A DNA stretch of 32,005 bases from Modestobacter caceresii (lineage in GTDB: Bacteria; Actinomycetota; Actinomycetes; Mycobacteriales; Geodermatophilaceae), in assembly GCF_000761485.1 (NCBI RefSeq), contig NZ_JPMX01000029.1, positions 1 through 32,005 of the forward strand. Reading direction: 5' to 3'. Shown in pieces: positions 15,206-24,025 of this stretch. The position numbers and the translations under genes are program-made. Each line of letters begins with the position of its first letter. Positions within the stretch are counted from its first letter, which is position 1. The notes below the pieces were generated by a model. The model was not told the DNA's origin and ran no database searches. It saw only the letters and a program-made list of their open reading frames with translations.

Positions 15206-15921
15206 CCCCCGACGAGCCCGTCGAGCTGAGGCGCGCAGCCGGGCCGCACGGCGAGGTGGTGCTGCGCCGGCGGGGGCCGGTGGCGGAGCTGGTCGTCGAC
15301 GGCGTCTTCGCGATGGACGACGTGGACACCAGCACCGAGCGGGCGCTGGCGGTCGAGGCGCTGCGCCGCTGCAGAGGTGTCCGGCTGCGGGTGCTGGTCG
15401 GCGGGCTCGGCCTGGGCTGGACTGCGGCCACCGTGCTCGCCGAGCCCCGGGTCGCCACCGTGGAGGTCGCCGAGCTCCAGCCCGCGCTGGTCGGCTGGGC
15501 CGGCGACGGGCTGCTGCCCGGCCTGCCGGAGCTCCCCCGCGACCGGCTGGAGCTGCACACCGCCGACGTCGCGGCGTTCCTGTCCGAACGGCCAGGACAG
15601 TACGACGCCGTCCTGCTCGACGTGGACAACGGCCCCGACTTCCTGGTGCACGGCTCCAACGCACCGCTGTACGAGGAGGCCGGGCTGGGCACCGCGCTGG
15701 CCGCGTTGCGCCCGGGTGGGGTGCTGGCCATCTGGTCCAGCGACCCGGCGCCGGCGCTCGCCGACCGGCTGGGCGCGCTGCCGGCGGCGGCCGACGTCGA
15801 GCACCTGGTGCTGCCGGTCGAGCGCGACGGCCGGCGGTTCGACTACGCGATCGTGCTCGCCCGCCGGGGCGCTCAGCGGTCGGCCGAGGGCCCGTCCGGC
15901 CGCTCGTCCGGCCGGGAGTAG
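15202..15921 (+). CDS. SpeE-like (spermidine-synthase-fold) methyltransferase-family protein
   Basis: 239 residues with the spermidine-synthase Rossmann fold: VLVGGLGLGWTAATVL for the nucleotide loop, VEVAELQPALVGWA, and YDAVLLDVDNGPDFLVHGSN. The N-terminal strand domain is short, and the Asp/Tyr set expected for putrescine binding cannot be recognised, so polyamine synthesis is not supported; a methyltransferase-like role is possible. GTG at 15202 is chosen because it overlaps the pxpC stop by 4 bases; an ATG at 15151 would overlap more and add low-complexity residues. The end overlaps the convergent MFS gene by 49 bases. Confidence 0.82.
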   Translation: MTPDEPVELRRAAGPHGEVVLRRRGPVAELVVDGVFAMDDVDTSTERALAVEALRRCRGVRLRVLVGGLGLGWTAATVLAEPRVATVEVAELQPALVGWAGDGLLPGLPELPRDRLELHTADVAAFLSERPGQYDAVLLDVDNGPDFLVHGSNAPLYEEAGLGTALAALRPGGVLAIWSSDPAPALADRLGALPAAADVEHLVLPVERDGRRFDYAIVLARRGAQRSAEGPSGRSSGRE

Positions 15922-17240
15922 GCCGACGTGCCGCGCAGCCGGGCGCTGACCGCGGTGACCAGGGGCACCAGGACGACGCCGTCCCGGGCCATCCGCGCGC
16001 GCAGCTGCCGCCGGTGGGTCAACACCCCGACCAGCCCGATGGCCCAGAAGACGTACTGCACGGCGAAGGCCGCCCGGAACGCGTCCAGCGAGTAGTCCGT
16101 GGAGCTGCCCGGGGTCATCGCGTCGAGCACGAAGCCGATCGCCAACACGGTGCACAGCGAGGCGAAGAATCCGCCGACGTTGACGAACCCGGTGGCGCTG
16201 CCCGACCGTTCGACCGGGTTCTCGGTGCGGGCGTAGTCGAAGCCGATCATCGACCCGGGGCCGTTGGTGCCCAGCACGACCACCAGCACGACCAGCAGCC
16301 ACAGCGGCGCGCGGCCCGGCCACAGCAGCACGACGGTCCAGACCACCGCGGTGACGGTGAGGATGCCGAAGACCAGGTTGGAGCGGCGCAGCGGCCACTG
16401 CCCGACCAGCCGGCCCAGCACCGGCCCGAACGCCATCCCGACCAGCACCAGCAGGGTCAGCAGCCCGGCCGCCGTCCCGGGCGCCAGCCCCTGGCCCACG
16501 GTCAGGAACGGATAGCCCCAGAGCAGCGCGAAGACGGTGCCGGAGAACTGGGTGACCAGGTGCGTGTAGAGACCGATCCGGGTGCCCGGCTCGCGCCAGG
16601 CGGCCGCCAGGTTGGCCCGGACGGCGGCCATCCCGGCCACGGTCGGGGCCGGCGTGCCGGGCGGGGCGTCGCGCAGCGCGACCAGCACCAGGATGGCGAC
16701 CAACACGCTGACCGCGGCGGCGCCCAGGAAGGTCGGCGTCCAGCCGGCGGTGTGCAGCAGCGCGACCAGCGGGTAGGCGGCGACGATCTGGCCGACCTGA
16801 CCGAGGATCCCGGTCAGCTGGGTGACCACGGGGACGGTGCGCCCGGGGAACCACAGCGGCACCAGCCGGAGCACGCTGATGAAGGTCATCGCGTCACCGG
16901 CACCCACCAGCACCCGGGCCACGACCGCGGTGGGGACGCTGTCGGCCAGGGCGAGCACCAGCTGCCCCACGGCCATGGTGACCGCGCCGGCGACGATCAT
17001 CTTCCGCGAGCCGAACCGGTCCAGCAGCACGCCGACCGGCACCTGCAGGCCCGCGTAGACGGCCAGCTGCAGCACCAGGAACAGCGAGATCGCCGACGCC
17101 CCGGCGGAGAACCGCTCCTGCGCCTCGATCCCGGCGACGCCGAGGGACGCCCGGTGGAAGATCGCGACCGCGTACGCCACCAGGCCGATCAGCCAGATCA
17201 CGTAGGCGCGGGACGGCGTCCGGACAGCTGGCTCAGTCAC
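15873..17240 (-). CDS. MFS transporter
   Basis: 455 residues with about 12 membrane helices. The MFS loop-2/3 signature is visible as GVLLDRFGSRKM (family pattern GxxxDRxGxR), with a second-half equivalent near GRLVGQWPLRR. The long cytoplasmic C-terminus is basic then acidic (RPDERPDGPSADR). FHRASLGVAG in helix 1 and WFPGRTVPVVTQLTG are typical of organic-anion/nitrate-nitrite-like MFS members, but substrate is not defined. The start is GTG at 17240. Its 3' end overlaps the SpeE-like gene on the other strand. Confidence 0.88.
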   Translation of the reverse strand: MTEPAVRTPSRAYVIWLIGLVAYAVAIFHRASLGVAGIEAQERFSAGASAISLFLVLQLAVYAGLQVPVGVLLDRFGSRKMIVAGAVTMAVGQLVLALADSVPTAVVARVLVGAGDAMTFISVLRLVPLWFPGRTVPVVTQLTGILGQVGQIVAAYPLVALLHTAGWTPTFLGAAAVSVLVAILVLVALRDAPPGTPAPTVAGMAAVRANLAAAWREPGTRIGLYTHLVTQFSGTVFALLWGYPFLTVGQGLAPGTAAGLLTLLVLVGMAFGPVLGRLVGQWPLRRSNLVFGILTVTAVVWTVVLLWPGRAPLWLLVVLVVVLGTNGPGSMIGFDYARTENPVERSGSATGFVNVGGFFASLCTVLAIGFVLDAMTPGSSTDYSLDAFRAAFAVQYVFWAIGLVGVLTHRRQLRARMARDGVVLVPLVTAVSARLRGTSAYSRPDERPDGPSADR

Positions 17241-17312
17241 GTACAGGGACGACGCCGTCCCGCCGCCCGTCCTTCCCGGATCGGGCTGTGCACTTGCTCA
17301 CCCGGGCCTGGC

Positions 17313-18635
17313 TCACCCGGCCAGGATGGCCCACCCGTGCGCCGGCAGCGAGACGGCCGCGCGGTCGCTGCCCGGCTGCCGCACGGCGCCCGCCCCGGCG
17401 AGCAGCTCCCCCGCCCCGCCGGCCGGCACGGTCACCTCGCCGTCGGCCAGGTTGAGCGCCACCACCAGCCGCTGCCCCTCCCCCGTGACCGCGTAGCTGA
17501 GTTGCCGGTTGTCCCGGTGCAGCGGCGTGACGCGCGCGGTGTGCAGCCAGCGGTGCCGCCGGCGCAGCCCGATCAGCTCCTGGTGCAGCCGGCGGGTGGG
17601 CTCACCGAAGGGCGCCAGCTCGTCCGGGGACTCCGGGAAGGGCGGCCGGACGGCGTCGTCCCCACCTGCCCGGTCCTCCTTGACCCCGGTGAAGGCCTGC
17701 TCGTCGCCGGCGTAGACCGACGGCGTGCCGCCCACGGTGAACAGCACCGCCAGCGCGTGCGGCAGGTGCGCGACGTCGTCGAGGCGGCTGGCGATCCGGG
17801 TGACGTCGTGGTTGCCGACGAAGGTCAGCGGCACGAACGTGTCCAGGAACCCGTCGTGCCGGCCCAGCGCGTGCGCCAGCTCGTGCAGGTTGCCGTCGTT
17901 CAGCGAGCTCCAGATCGCCTTCCACAGCTCGTACTGGGTGACCGCGTCCATCGTCGACTCCCGCACGACCTGCGCGTAGTCCCCGTGGATGACCTCGCCC
18001 ACCAGGTAGGCCTCCGGGTGCTGCTCCCGCACCCGGGGCAGCACGGTCGCCCAGAAGGACGTCGGGACGGCGTACGCGGCGTCCAGCCGCCAGCCGTCGG
18101 CACCGCGGTCCAGCCAGTGCGTCATCACCTCGGTCACCCAGTCGGCGACCACCGGCGCGGAGTGGTCCAGGGCGACCAGCTGGCCGTGGCCCTCAAAGGT
18201 GTCGTACTCCGGTACGACGCCGGGCTGCCAGCCGTCCGGCCAGCACAGCCGGAACCAGGCCGCCGAGGGCGCGTCGGGCCCCCGGTCGACGACCGCCTGG
18301 AACGCCGGGTGCTCGCGGCCGACGTGGTTGAACACCCCGTCGAGCAGGACCCGCAGGCCGCGCTCGTGGGCGGCCGCGACCAGCTCGTCGAAGTCGTCGT
18401 CGTCCCCGAGCCGCGGGTCGATCCGACCGTGGTCGACGGTGTCGTAGCCGTGCGTGCTGGAGGCGAACACCGGACCCAGCGCCAGTCCGTTGGCGCCCAG
18501 CTCGACGGCGTAGTCCAGCCAGCCGGTGAGCCGGTCCAGCCGGTGCGTCACCACCTCGGTCGCCTCGCGCTCGGCGCCCACGAAGCCCAGCGGGTAGACG
18601 TGCCACCACACCGCGTCCTGCACCCAGTCCGGCAT
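17313..18635 (-). CDS. GH13 family glycoside hydrolase (alpha-amylase family)
   Basis: 440 residues with all four GH13 regions: region I DGVFNHVG (about 99-106), region II GWRLDAAYA with nucleophile Asp about 185, region III VGEVIHGDY with acid/base Glu about 214, and region IV FVGNHDVTR with Asp about 277. No signal peptide, so it acts in the cytoplasm, probably on maltodextrins or alpha-glucosides. A small C-terminal beta domain is present (VALNLADGEVTVPAGG). ATG at 18635 has GAGGGAG just upstream. It stands between two MFS genes, but a joint role is not shown. Confidence 0.92.
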   Translation of the reverse strand: MPDWVQDAVWWHVYPLGFVGAEREATEVVTHRLDRLTGWLDYAVELGANGLALGPVFASSTHGYDTVDHGRIDPRLGDDDDFDELVAAAHERGLRVLLDGVFNHVGREHPAFQAVVDRGPDAPSAAWFRLCWPDGWQPGVVPEYDTFEGHGQLVALDHSAPVVADWVTEVMTHWLDRGADGWRLDAAYAVPTSFWATVLPRVREQHPEAYLVGEVIHGDYAQVVRESTMDAVTQYELWKAIWSSLNDGNLHELAHALGRHDGFLDTFVPLTFVGNHDVTRIASRLDDVAHLPHALAVLFTVGGTPSVYAGDEQAFTGVKEDRAGGDDAVRPPFPESPDELAPFGEPTRRLHQELIGLRRRHRWLHTARVTPLHRDNRQLSYAVTGEGQRLVVALNLADGEVTVPAGGAGELLAGAGAVRQPGSDRAAVSLPAHGWAILAG

Positions 18636-18745
18636 CCCGCTCCCTCGTGTCGACCTCTGCACCAGCTCCGCCGACGCTACCCAGCGCGCCGGGCCGGGCC
18701 GCCGCTGGGCGGAAGACGCACCCCGGCCAGGGTGCAGGACGCACC

Positions 18746-18761
18746 TATCGTCGCCGGCGTG
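18746..18761 (+). promoter_or_regulatory. candidate -10 box for leaderless expression
   Basis: TATCGT (18746-18751) lies 7 bases before the GTG at 18759, so transcription would begin at the start codon. There is no Shine-Dalgarno upstream of that GTG. Leaderless mRNAs are common in actinobacteria. Confidence 0.4.
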
Positions 18762-20192
18762 ACCGCCCCTCCCGCGTCGCCGGCCCGGCCGGCACTGGTC
18801 CCGGTGCTCCTCTACCTGGCCATGCTCGTCGCGGTCATCAGCAGCCTGGGCGCCCCGCTGGTCCCGGCGATCGCCGCGGCCAACGACGTCTCGATCACCA
18901 GCGCGCAGTGGTCCCTCACCATCACCCTGGTGGTCGGTGCGGTGGCCACGCCGGTGATCGGGCGGCTCGGCGACGGCCGGCACCGCCGCACCGTGGTGCT
19001 CGTCGTCCTCACCGTGGTGCTGCTGGGCAACGTGCTGGCCGCCCTCCCGCTGGGCCTGGGCTGGCTGGTCGCCGGCCGCGGGCTGCAGGGGCTGGGCCTC
19101 GGGCTCACCCCGCTGGCGATCGCCACCGCCCGCACCGCCCTGACCGGTGAGCGCTCCCGGTCCACGGTCGCGGCACTGTCGGTCACCGTCGCCGCCGGTG
19201 TCGGGCTGGGCTACCCGCTGACCGGGGCGATCGCCGAGCTCGGCGGGGTGCACGCCGCCTTCTGGTTCGGCGCGGGTGCCAGCGTGCTCGCCCTGGCCGC
19301 CGCCGCGCTGGTCTACCCGCCCTCGCCCGACGTGCCGCCCCGGCGGCTGGACGTCGCCGGCGCGGTGCTGCTCGGGATCGGGCTCGCCACCGGGCTGCTG
19401 GCCCTCGGCGAGGCCGGCACCTGGGGCTGGACCTCACCCTCGGTGCTCGGGCTGGCCGTCGTCGCCGTCCTCGCGCTGGTCGCCTGGGCGGTGTGGCAGC
19501 TGCGCGCCGAGGCCCCGCTGGTCGACCTGCGGCTGGCCCGCGGCCGGGTCGCCGCCACCGCGCACGGCGCCGCCCTGCTCGTCGGCCTGGCGAACTACCT
19601 GCTGCTGTCGTCGGTGCCCCGGCTGGCGCAGACCCCGGAGTCCTCCGGCTACGGCTTCGGCACCTCGATCGTGGTGGCCGGGCTGATCCTGCTGCCGTTC
19701 TCCGTCGCCAGCTTCCTGGCCAGCCGGGTCGGCCGGCCGCTGGACCGGGCCGCCGGGCCGCGGGTGGTGTTGCCGGTCGGCGCCCTCGTCCTCCTGCTGG
19801 GCACCGTGCTGTTCGGCCTGGTCCGCGAGGAGCTGTGGCAGCTGTTCGTGGCAATGGCGGTCGCCGGGTTCGGCGTGGGCCTGACCTTTGCGGCACTGCC
19901 CGGGCTGATCGTCGGTGCCGTGCCGGCCGGGGAGACCGGCAGTGCGATGAGCCTCAACCAGGTGCTGCGCTACGTCGGGTTCGCGCTGGGCAGCGCGCTG
20001 AGCGCCACGGTGCTGGAGGCGCTCACCCCGGCCGGTACGGACCTGCCGCCGTCCAGCGGCTACACCGTGCTGGCCGCGATCGGCTGCGGGGCGTGCCTGG
20101 CACTGGCGGTGCTGACCGCCTTCCTGCCCGGCCGCCCCCGCGCCGCGGAACCGGCGCCCGCACCGTCGTCGGTCTCCCCCGCGCCCGAGTGA
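18759..20192 (+). CDS. MFS transporter (drug:H+ antiporter-like)
   Basis: 477 residues, about 14 hydrophobic segments, fitting the DHA2 group. The motif-A-like GRLGDGRHRRTVV follows helix 2, and GRGLQGLGLGLTPLAIATAR resembles the DHA motif B with its Arg. SVTVAAGVGLGYPLTGAIAE resembles the antiporter motif C. These suggest a proton-driven exporter; substrate unknown. A GTG at 18732 is also in frame, but the GTG at 18759 fits a leaderless start with TATCGT placed correctly. It converges on the RND gene across a long hairpin. Confidence 0.9.
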   Translation: MTAPPASPARPALVPVLLYLAMLVAVISSLGAPLVPAIAAANDVSITSAQWSLTITLVVGAVATPVIGRLGDGRHRRTVVLVVLTVVLLGNVLAALPLGLGWLVAGRGLQGLGLGLTPLAIATARTALTGERSRSTVAALSVTVAAGVGLGYPLTGAIAELGGVHAAFWFGAGASVLALAAAALVYPPSPDVPPRRLDVAGAVLLGIGLATGLLALGEAGTWGWTSPSVLGLAVVAVLALVAWAVWQLRAEAPLVDLRLARGRVAATAHGAALLVGLANYLLLSSVPRLAQTPESSGYGFGTSIVVAGLILLPFSVASFLASRVGRPLDRAAGPRVVLPVGALVLLLGTVLFGLVREELWQLFVAMAVAGFGVGLTFAALPGLIVGAVPAGETGSAMSLNQVLRYVGFALGSALSATVLEALTPAGTDLPPSSGYTVLAAIGCGACLALAVLTAFLPGRPRAAEPAPAPSSVSPAPE

Positions 20193-20246
20193 GCAGTTCC
20201 GCTCGCCGACACGCGGGGACACCCCGCCGCCGGCGACCGGAACTGC
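20193..20246. terminator. long layered hairpin between convergent genes
   Basis: Three nested perfect stems: outer GCAGTTCCG (20193-20201) with CGGAACTGC (20238-20246), middle CGCCG (20204-20208) with CGGCG (20231-20235), inner GCGGGG (20213-20218) with CCCCGC (20222-20227), loop ACA. It begins just after the MFS stop and ends 10 bases from the RND stop, so it can terminate both. It may also be a repeat-family element. Confidence 0.88.
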
Positions 20247-20256
20247 GCAGCGGGCG

Positions 20257-23200
20257 TCAGGCCGGCTGCAGCTCCTCCGCCGCCGGCTCCGGCTCCGTGA
20301 CCCGCGCGCGGGTGGCCGCCCGCCGCTCGCGGCGGGTCTCCAGCGAGGTGTAGAGGACCGGCACCAGCAGCAGGGTCAGCACCGTGGAGGTGATCAGGCC
20401 GCCGATCACCACCAGGGCCAGTGGCTGGGAGATGAAGACCCCGCCGCCGGTCAGCCCGAACGCCATCGGGGTGAGGGCCAGCACCGTGGCCGCCGCGGTC
20501 ATCACGATCGGCCGCAGCCGCTTGCGGGCACCCTCGCTGACCGCCTCGGCCAGCGGGCGGCCCTGCTCCCGGTACTGGTTGACCAGGTCGATCAGCACGA
20601 TCGCGTTGGTCACCACGATGCCGATGAGCATCAGCACCCCGATCAGCGCCGGCACGCCCAGCGGGGTGCCGGTGACCAGCAGCATCAGCAGCGCACCGGT
20701 CGCGGCGAACGGCACCGAGACGAGCAGGATGAACGGCTGGGTGAGGCTGCGGAAGGTCGCCACCATCACCAGGTAGACGATCACCACGGCGATCACCAGG
20801 GCCAGGCCCAGGTCGGCGAAGGCCTCGCCCTGGTCGGCGGCGACGCCACCGATCGACACCTCGGCACCGGCCGGCAGGTCGAGCCCGTCGATCGCTGCAT
20901 GCAGCTCGGCGGTGAGCGCACCGAGGTCGGTGCCGGCTGGGGTCGCCGACACGGTCGCGCTGCGCTCGCCGTCGACCCGGCTGATCGAGCTGGGGGCCTG
21001 CTCCTCCTCGATCGTCGCCAGCTGGGTGAGCGGCACCAGGCCCCCGGCCGTCGGCAGGACGACGGCGCGGAGCTGCTCGACCGTCTGCGGGGCCTGCACC
21101 GGGTCCAGGTAGACCGGCGTGCTCGCGTCGTCGACGTCGATCTCCCCGAGCGGGACGGCGTTGGTCAGCCCGGCCAGGGTGCGGGTCACCTGCGCCTCGG
21201 TCAGCCCGGCCTCGGCGGCCGCCACCGGGTCGACGTCGACCCGGACCACCGGCAGCCCGGCCGACAGGTCGTTGGTGACGTCGGTGGCCCCGGGGACCTC
21301 GGACACGGCCTGCTGCACCTGGTCGGCGGCCTCGGCCAGCACGTCGGCGTCCGCCGCCTGCACCAGCACGTCGACCGTCGAGCTGCCGAACCCGGAGCCG
21401 GCTGCGGCGACGGTGACCTCCCCGACGTCGGGGAGCTCCTCGGCGACCGTCCGGATCTCCGCGCGGGTCTCCTCGGGGTCGCCGTCCTCGGCCAGGGTCA
21501 GCGAGAACGTCGCCGTGGGCGTGCCACCGCCACCGCTGAACGCGGCGAACCCGCCGGCCGAGCCGACCGTGGTCTGCACGGTCCCCACCCCGGGCACCTC
21601 GCCGAGCGCGCTCTCCAGCACGCGGGCCCGCTCGTCCTGCGCGGCCAGGCTGGTGCCGGCCGGGTAGGCGGCGGTGACGGTGACGGTGTCCTCACCGGCG
21701 TCACCGATGAAGTTGGTCTGCAGCAGCGGGGTGAGCGCCAGGGTGCCGACGAAGACGGCCAGCGCACCGGCGACGGTCCAGCGGCGGTGGGCCAGCACGC
21801 CGCGCAGCGCCGGCACGTACAGCCGCTGCAGCCAGGTGCGCCGCTCCGCCGCCTCGGCCGCCTCCCGCTCGCGGGCCACCTCGGCGGTGTCCTCCCGGTC
21901 GGTCTCCGGCGCCTTGAGGAACGCCGAGGCGATCACCGGGACGATGGTCAGCGAGACGACCAGCGAGGCGATCAGGGCGATCGCCACGGTGAGCGCGAAG
22001 GGCCGGAACAGCTCGCCCACCAGGCCCCCGACCAGCGCGATCGGCAGGAACACCGCCGCGGTGGCGATGGTCGAGGAGGTGATCGCGCCGGCCACCTCGC
22101 GGACGCCGCCGAGGATCGCCTTGGTGCGCGCCTCGCCGTAGGACAGGTGCCGCTTGATGTTCTCGATGACCACGATGGAGTCGTCGACCACGCGGCCGAT
22201 CGAGACGGTCAGCGCACCCAGGGTGAGGATGTTGAGCGAGAAGCCGGCGACCTGCAGCCCGATGAAGGTGACGCACAGCGACACCGGGATCGACACCGCC
22301 GAGATCAGCGTGGACCGCACCGAGGCCAGGAAGACCAGGATCACGACCAGGGCGAACAGCAGCCCGAGGCCGCCCTCGGTGGCCAGGCCCTCGATCGACT
22401 CCTCGATGAACGGCGCCTGGTCGAACACGACCGCCACCGTGCTGCCCTCACCCAGCAGCTCCCGCACCTGCGGCAGCAGGTCCTCGACGGCGTGCGAGAT
22501 GTCGACGGTGTTGCCGTCCGGGGTCTGGGTCAGCCCAACCGAGAGGGCCGGCTGACCGTCGACCCGGGAGTAGGACGTCGCCGGCGCCTCGCCCAGCTCC
22601 ACCGTGGCGACCGCGCTCAGCGGCGTGACCGCGCCGTCGGCACCGGTCAGCGGGAGGGCGCGGAGCTCCTCGACCGAGGTGAGCCGGTCACCGGCCTGCA
22701 CCGACAGGGTCTGCTCCCCCTCGGTCACCGTGCCGGCGGGCAGCACCACGCCGTTCTCCTCGAGCACGGCGGTGACCGCTGCTGCCGGGATCCCGGCCGC
22801 CGCGAGGGCGGCCGGGTCCAGGGCGATCTGCACGCGGGGCTCGCTGGCCCCGGTGACCGTCACGTCGCGGACGCCCTCGACCTGCTCGAACAGCGGGACG
22901 ACGGCGGAGTCGATCCGGTCGGACAGGGCGGCGGTGTCGCCCGGCGCGGCGATCGCCAGCTGCACGACGGGCAGGTCCGCCAGCGACCCGGCCAGCACCT
23001 GGGGCTCGACGTCGGCCGGCAGCTGGGCCTGCACCCGGCTGACCGCGGTCTGCAGCGCGGCGGTGGCCCGGTCGATGTCGGAGCCGTACTCCAGCTCGAC
23101 GGCGACCGTCGCCAGCCCGGTGCTGGCCGTGGAGGTCGTGGCGACCACGCCGTCCACGGTGCCGATGGCCTGCTCCAGTGGCTGCACGACCTGGCGCTCG

Positions 23201-23379
23201 ACCACGTCGGGCGAGACGCCGGGCTGGGTGGCGACGACGGCGGCAGCGGGGATCTGCAGGCTCGGGATCAGCTCCTGCTTCAGCGAGCCCGCCGAGATCA
23301 GCCCGAACACGAGAACCGCGATGGTCGCCAACGCCACCAGGGCTCGGTTCCGCAGGGACAGGACGGCGAGACGGGACAC
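20257..23379 (-). CDS. RND efflux permease (HAE1/AcrB-like)
   Basis: About 1040 residues with the RND plan: helix 1, a large porter loop, helices 2-6, a second large loop, then helices 8-12. Helix 4 keeps the proton-relay Asp pair in GRVVDDSIVVIENI. Helix 10 reads VVTNAIVLIDLVNQYREQG. The second loop contains a Gly-rich stretch (AAFSGGGG) and ends KAPETDREDTAEV in the central linker. The start GTG at 23379 is chosen for GGAGG with a 5-base spacer; GTG at 23391 overlaps that site. No adaptor or TolC-like gene is adjacent, as expected in a monoderm. The divergent MarR gene is the likely regulator. Confidence 0.95.
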   Translation of the reverse strand: MSRLAVLSLRNRALVALATIAVLVFGLISAGSLKQELIPSLQIPAAAVVATQPGVSPDVVERQVVQPLEQAIGTVDGVVATTSTASTGLATVAVELEYGSDIDRATAALQTAVSRVQAQLPADVEPQVLAGSLADLPVVQLAIAAPGDTAALSDRIDSAVVPLFEQVEGVRDVTVTGASEPRVQIALDPAALAAAGIPAAAVTAVLEENGVVLPAGTVTEGEQTLSVQAGDRLTSVEELRALPLTGADGAVTPLSAVATVELGEAPATSYSRVDGQPALSVGLTQTPDGNTVDISHAVEDLLPQVRELLGEGSTVAVVFDQAPFIEESIEGLATEGGLGLLFALVVILVFLASVRSTLISAVSIPVSLCVTFIGLQVAGFSLNILTLGALTVSIGRVVDDSIVVIENIKRHLSYGEARTKAILGGVREVAGAITSSTIATAAVFLPIALVGGLVGELFRPFALTVAIALIASLVVSLTIVPVIASAFLKAPETDREDTAEVAREREAAEAAERRTWLQRLYVPALRGVLAHRRWTVAGALAVFVGTLALTPLLQTNFIGDAGEDTVTVTAAYPAGTSLAAQDERARVLESALGEVPGVGTVQTTVGSAGGFAAFSGGGGTPTATFSLTLAEDGDPEETRAEIRTVAEELPDVGEVTVAAAGSGFGSSTVDVLVQAADADVLAEAADQVQQAVSEVPGATDVTNDLSAGLPVVRVDVDPVAAAEAGLTEAQVTRTLAGLTNAVPLGEIDVDDASTPVYLDPVQAPQTVEQLRAVVLPTAGGLVPLTQLATIEEEQAPSSISRVDGERSATVSATPAGTDLGALTAELHAAIDGLDLPAGAEVSIGGVAADQGEAFADLGLALVIAVVIVYLVMVATFRSLTQPFILLVSVPFAATGALLMLLVTGTPLGVPALIGVLMLIGIVVTNAIVLIDLVNQYREQGRPLAEAVSEGARKRLRPIVMTAAATVLALTPMAFGLTGGGVFISQPLALVVIGGLITSTVLTLLLVPVLYTSLETRRERRAATRARVTEPEPAAEELQPA

Positions 23380-23435
23380 GCGTTCCTCCACGGCCGGGGC
23401 CGGTGTCGGGAGTGGACCCGGCCAGCTTGCACCGA

Positions 23436-23458
23436 GTAGTTAGCTTCGAGCAAACTAC
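23436..23458. promoter_or_regulatory. candidate MarR operator
   Basis: A near-perfect palindrome with 10-base arms around TCG: GTAGTTAGCT and AGCAAACTAC, one mismatched pair. It lies in the region between the RND and MarR genes, is less GC-rich than its surroundings, and has the length and symmetry of MarR sites. TTGCAC at 23427-23432 may be the -35 of the rightward promoter. Confidence 0.68.
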
Positions 23459-23493
23459 CGGTGAACGCCGACACTCCCCCGGAGGAGGTGCGC

Positions 23494-24003
23494 ATGACCA
23501 TCGAGACCACCGTGCCCGACCCCGACGACGTGCCCGACGACTGGCCCGAGGGCTGGCGCGACCTCCCCGCCGAGGTGCTGGCGGTGCTGTGCCTGGGCGC
23601 GCAGATCGGCGACTACAGCGTGCGGCGCCGCCTCGAGCCGCTGCTGGACACCCCGCTCACCCTCCAGCAGCTGCGCGGGCTGACCTTCCTGGTGATCGAG
23701 GAGTCGATGACGCCACAGCACCTCAGCGAGCTGCTGGAGGTGAGCCCGGCCACCATCACCGGCCTGGTCGACCGACTGGTCCGCGCCGGCATGGTCGACC
23801 GGACACCGGACAGCCGGGACGGGCGGGGCCGGGTGCTCACGCCCACCCGGGCCGGGGTCCGGGTGGTCCGCCGGCTGATGGCGTCGGACGTGGAGACCGA
23901 CGCCGCCGTCCTGCAGGCACTGCGCCCGAGCGAGCTCGCTGCGCTCCAGGAGGGTCTCACCGGCGTGCTGCGGGTCCTGAGGGACCAGGACGACCGACCC
24001 TGA
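23494..24003 (+). CDS. MarR-family transcriptional regulator
   Basis: 169 residues. The winged helix-turn-helix is clear: LTLQQLRGLTFLVIEE, MTPQHLSELLEVSPATITGLVDRLVRAGMVDRTPDSRDGR, then RVLTPTRAGVRVV; DSRDGR is the conserved wing. The acidic N-terminus (DPDDVPDDWPEGW) is an extension. ATG at 23494 is chosen because GGAGG lies upstream; a GTG at 23461 would lie almost at the operator. Divergence from the RND pump with a palindrome between them suggests autorepression and pump control relieved by a ligand. Confidence 0.93.
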   Translation: MTIETTVPDPDDVPDDWPEGWRDLPAEVLAVLCLGAQIGDYSVRRRLEPLLDTPLTLQQLRGLTFLVIEESMTPQHLSELLEVSPATITGLVDRLVRAGMVDRTPDSRDGRGRVLTPTRAGVRVVRRLMASDVETDAAVLQALRPSELAALQEGLTGVLRVLRDQDDRP

Positions 24004-24025
24004 TCCGACCGTCCGGTGCGGCCGG

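Noticed and set aside
15202-15921. Naming this gene speE and claiming polyamine synthesis
   Set aside because: Only the nucleotide-binding fold is clear; the amine-binding residues cannot be recognised.
16014-18700. Very long plus-strand open frame antisense to the MFS and GH13 genes
   Set aside because: It is a GC-rich shadow: the antisense genes carry complete family motifs, while this frame is low-complexity, rich in Gln, Gly, His and Asp. Only its 3' part from about 18759 is a real gene.
20899-23439. 846-residue plus-strand open frame opposite the RND pump
   Set aside because: Composition is shadow-like (Gly/Asp/Arg/His-rich) and the RND protein on the other strand is fully supported.
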